From positions 1 through 7,127 of the forward strand of contig SKWJ01000068.1 of NCBI GenBank assembly GCA_007128995.1: a stretch of DNA of 7,127 bases, given 5' to 3'. Of this stretch, positions 5,324 to 7,127 are shown piece by piece; within the stretch, counting starts at the first letter, position 1, and the number at the start of each line of letters is the position of its first letter. The notes beneath the pieces are model-generated. The model saw only the letters and a list, made by a program, of their open reading frames with translations, ran no database searches and was not told the DNA's origin. Made by a program: the position numbers and the translations under genes. The DNA is from Paracoccaceae bacterium (lineage in GTDB: Bacteria; Pseudomonadota; Alphaproteobacteria; Rhodobacterales; Rhodobacteraceae).

Positions 5324-6328
5324 ATGGGACAAATCATTCTGAAACAGGTGACCAAGCGTTTTGGCGATGTCTCGGTCATCCCGCCTCTCGACCTGACCAT
5401 CGAGGATGGGGAATTCACGGTCTTCGTCGGTCCATCAGGTTGCGGGAAATCCACATTGCTACGTCTGATTGCCGGGCTTGAGGATGTCACATCGGGTGAA
5501 ATCCGCATTGACGGCAAGGAATGTTCGACCATTCCGCCCGCCAAGCGTGGCCTTGCGATGGTGTTCCAGTCCTATGCGCTCTATCCACACATGACTGTGC
5601 GGAAGAATATTGCCTTTCCTCTGCGCATGGCAGGGATCGACAAGGCCGAGCAGGAACGCCGCATCACACAGGCGGCAGCTGTGCTGAACCTGACGGACTA
5701 TCTGGATCGCCGCCCCGGTCAGCTGTCTGGCGGGCAGCGCCAGCGCGTCGCCATTGGGCGCGCCATCGTGCGCGAACCGGCGGCGTTTCTCTTTGATGAA
5801 CCGCTCTCGAACCTCGATGCGGCGCTGCGCGTCGGCATGCGACTGGAAATAAGCGAACTGCACAACCGGTTGAAGACGACGATGATCTATGTGACCCATG
5901 ATCAGGTCGAGGCGATGACCATGGCCGACAAGATCGTGGTCTTGCGCGCAGGCCATATCGAGCAGGTCGGCACGCCGCTGGAACTTTACCGCACCCCCCG
6001 CAATCTGTTTGTCGCCGGTTTTATCGGATCGCCGAAAATGAACCTGATTTCGGGCCCCGAAGCAGCAAAGCACGGTGCGCACACGATCGGCATCCGCCCC
6101 GAGCATATCACCATTTCCCCGAGCGAAGGCGCATGGTCCGGCATTGTCGGGGTCTCTGAACATCTCGGGTCTGACACGTTCTTCCATGTTCAGAAAACCG
6201 GGCTGGCCGAGAGCATCACGGTACGTGCAGATGGGGAAGTGGGCTTCAAGCATGGGGATGAAATCCACATGACGCCGCGCGCCGATATGATCCACCGGTT
6301 TGATGAAAACGGGTTACGGATCGAATGA
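5324..6328 (+). CDS. smoK: Polyol ABC transporter ATPase (SmoK, MalK/UgpC type)
   Basis: This is the nucleotide-binding subunit that dimerises on the cytoplasmic face of SmoF/SmoG and powers import by ATP hydrolysis. All catalytic motifs are intact: Walker A GPSGCGKS (36-43), Q-loop Gln82, signature LSGGQ (134-138), Walker B AFLFDEP with catalytic Glu159, D-loop SNLD (162-165) and switch His192. Residues from about 235 to 334 form the TOBE/OB-like C-terminal domain typical of carbohydrate-uptake CUT1 ATPases ([15 protein letters not shown]). Length, 334 residues, is slightly shorter than E. coli MalK (371). AAGGAAA (5310-5316), overlapping the smoG stop, is the ribosome binding site. The stop overlaps the start of smoS by four bases (ATGA), coupling the transporter to the catabolic enzyme. 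In other species such ATPases can serve several transporters. Confidence 0.94.
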   Translation: MGQIILKQVTKRFGDVSVIPPLDLTIEDGEFTVFVGPSGCGKSTLLRLIAGLEDVTSGEIRIDGKECSTIPPAKRGLAMVFQSYALYPHMTVRKNIAFPLRMAGIDKAEQERRITQAAAVLNLTDYLDRRPGQLSGGQRQRVAIGRAIVREPAAFLFDEPLSNLDAALRVGMRLEISELHNRLKTTMIYVTHDQVEAMTMADKIVVLRAGHIEQVGTPLELYRTPRNLFVAGFIGSPKMNLISGPEAAKHGAHTIGIRPEHITISPSEGAWSGIVGVSEHLGSDTFFHVQKTGLAESITVRADGEVGFKHGDEIHMTPRADMIHRFDENGLRIE

Positions 6329-7098
6329 CACGTTTGCAGGGAAAGACAGCGCTCATAACAGGTGCAGCGCGCGGGATCGGCCTTGCCTTTGCCGAAGCCT
6401 ATCTTCGCGAAGGGGCACAGGTGGCGATTGCCGATATCGACATATCGCGGGCGCGCGCCGAAGCTGAAAGGTTGGGAAGTGCGGCCATTGCTGTCGAACT
6501 GGATGTGACGCATCAGGCGAGCATCGAGGCCGCCGTGGCGCAGACGGTGGCGCAGTTCGGGAAGATCGACATCCTTGTCAACAACGCGGCCATTTTCACG
6601 GCAGCCCCCATTGCCGAGATCACACGCGAAGATTACGCACGCTGTTTCGAGATCAATGTGGCCGGCACGCTGTTCACCCTGCAGGCCGTGGCTCGGCATA
6701 TGATCGCGCGTGGGGGTGGTGGCAAGATCATCAACATGGCCAGCCAGGCCGGGCGGCGCGGTGAATCTCTGGTCGCGGTCTATTGCGCGACCAAGGCTGC
6801 GGTCATTTCACTTACGCAATCGGCGGGGCTCAACCTCATTCAACACGGGATCAATGTGAATGCCATTGCGCCAGGCGTGGTCGATGGCGCTCATTGGGAC
6901 GGAGTGGATGCCTTTTTCGCGAAATATGAAAACAAGGCACCGGGGCAGAAAAAACGTGAAGTCGGTGCAGCCGTGCCTTTCGGGCGGATGGGTGTTGCCG
7001 CGGATCTGACCGGTATGGCGGTGTTCCTTGCATCTGCTGAGGCTGATTACATTGTCGCGCAGACCTATAATGTGGATGGTGGCCAATGGATGAGTTGA
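6325..7098 (+). CDS. smoS: Sorbitol (polyol) dehydrogenase SmoS, NAD-dependent SDR
   Basis: This cytoplasmic short-chain dehydrogenase oxidises D-glucitol to D-fructose, and in the characterised R. sphaeroides enzyme also galactitol to tagatose, with NAD+. The Rossmann glycine motif is TGAARGIG (12-19). Asp37 after the second strand favours NAD over NADP. NNAA is at 86-89, and the catalytic set Asn111, Ser140, Tyr153 and Lys157 (YCATK) is complete. The segment [14 protein letters not shown] and the end [18 protein letters not shown] are, as I recall, nearly identical to R. sphaeroides SmoS, which supports substrate assignment beyond generic SDR. The length of 257 is within one residue of that enzyme. 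Translation starts inside the smoK stop (ATGA overlap), indicating coupling, so no independent ribosome binding site is needed. Confidence 0.95.
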   Translation: MTRLQGKTALITGAARGIGLAFAEAYLREGAQVAIADIDISRARAEAERLGSAAIAVELDVTHQASIEAAVAQTVAQFGKIDILVNNAAIFTAAPIAEITREDYARCFEINVAGTLFTLQAVARHMIARGGGGKIINMASQAGRRGESLVAVYCATKAAVISLTQSAGLNLIQHGINVNAIAPGVVDGAHWDGVDAFFAKYENKAPGQKKREVGAAVPFGRMGVAADLTGMAVFLASAEADYIVAQTYNVDGGQWMS

Positions 7099-7127
7099 TT
7101 CCGTTGGCTCTGAGTGGACTGCAGAAA
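7086..7127 (+). CDS. Start of the next cistron, cut by the window edge; possibly mannitol dehydrogenase
   Basis: ATG at 7086 opens a frame ([14 protein letters not shown]) that is uninterrupted to the window edge. It overlaps the last 13 bases of smoS, and the purine-rich GGATGGTGG just upstream could act as ribosome binding site. Overlapping starts are frequent in this operon. In R. sphaeroides the gene after smoS is mtlK, a mannitol 2-dehydrogenase of the long-chain polyol-dehydrogenase family, whose members begin with a short Leu-rich stretch before the LPxxVxxPxY segment. Fourteen residues fit but do not prove this. Confidence 0.4.
   Translation, partial: MDELIPLALSGLQK

Noticed and set aside
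5459..6295. Minus-strand open frame (278 codons) opposite smoK
   Set aside because: Antisense to an ATPase with every catalytic motif in place; no independent coding evidence.

Overview
The window looks like chromosome of an alphaproteobacterium of the Rhodobacteraceae type (Rhodobacter, Paracoccus, Roseovarius and relatives). It is moderately GC-rich, and its gene order matches the polyol (smo) operon known from Rhodobacter sphaeroides. The last complete gene closely resembles, from memory, the sorbitol dehydrogenase SmoS of that species. No database search was possible.

Layout. Positions 1-1054 hold no convincing intact gene. On the minus strand there is a partial reading frame leaving the left edge (66..1). 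It is coupled by a TGATG stop/start to an open frame upstream of it. Further right is the broken 5' end of a tyrosine-type integrase (603..382). This looks like a decayed mobile-element junction. Near 996-1025 a plausible promoter drives a LacI-family regulator (1055-2104, or from GTG 1073). An 87-base intergenic region carries a perfect 12-bp palindrome flush against a -35-like hexamer. It is followed by the operon: smoE (periplasmic binding protein), smoF and smoG (permeases), smoK (ATPase) and smoS (polyol dehydrogenase). A further cistron starts inside the end of smoS and runs off the right edge; mannitol dehydrogenase (mtlK) is the expected gene by synteny.

How the genes work together. 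SmoE captures sorbitol, mannitol or a related polyol in the periplasm, and SmoF/SmoG with two SmoK subunits import it. SmoS oxidises it with NAD+ to a ketose (sorbitol to fructose). The upstream regulator probably represses the operon until a polyol or its product binds. The smoE-smoF gap contains a strong stem-loop, which fits the usual excess of binding protein over permease.

I found no sign of a wholly new system; most of the window is a well-known catabolic operon. The points most worth checking are: (1) the regulator lacks the Leu lever of the LacI hinge helix, while its best candidate operator lacks the usual central CpG; (2) two AAAATTTT boxes 16 bp apart, one on the regulator stop codon; (3) the smoE-smoF intercistronic structures, which can mask the smoF ribosome binding site; and (4) the integrase remnant and coupled minus-strand frames at the left edge.
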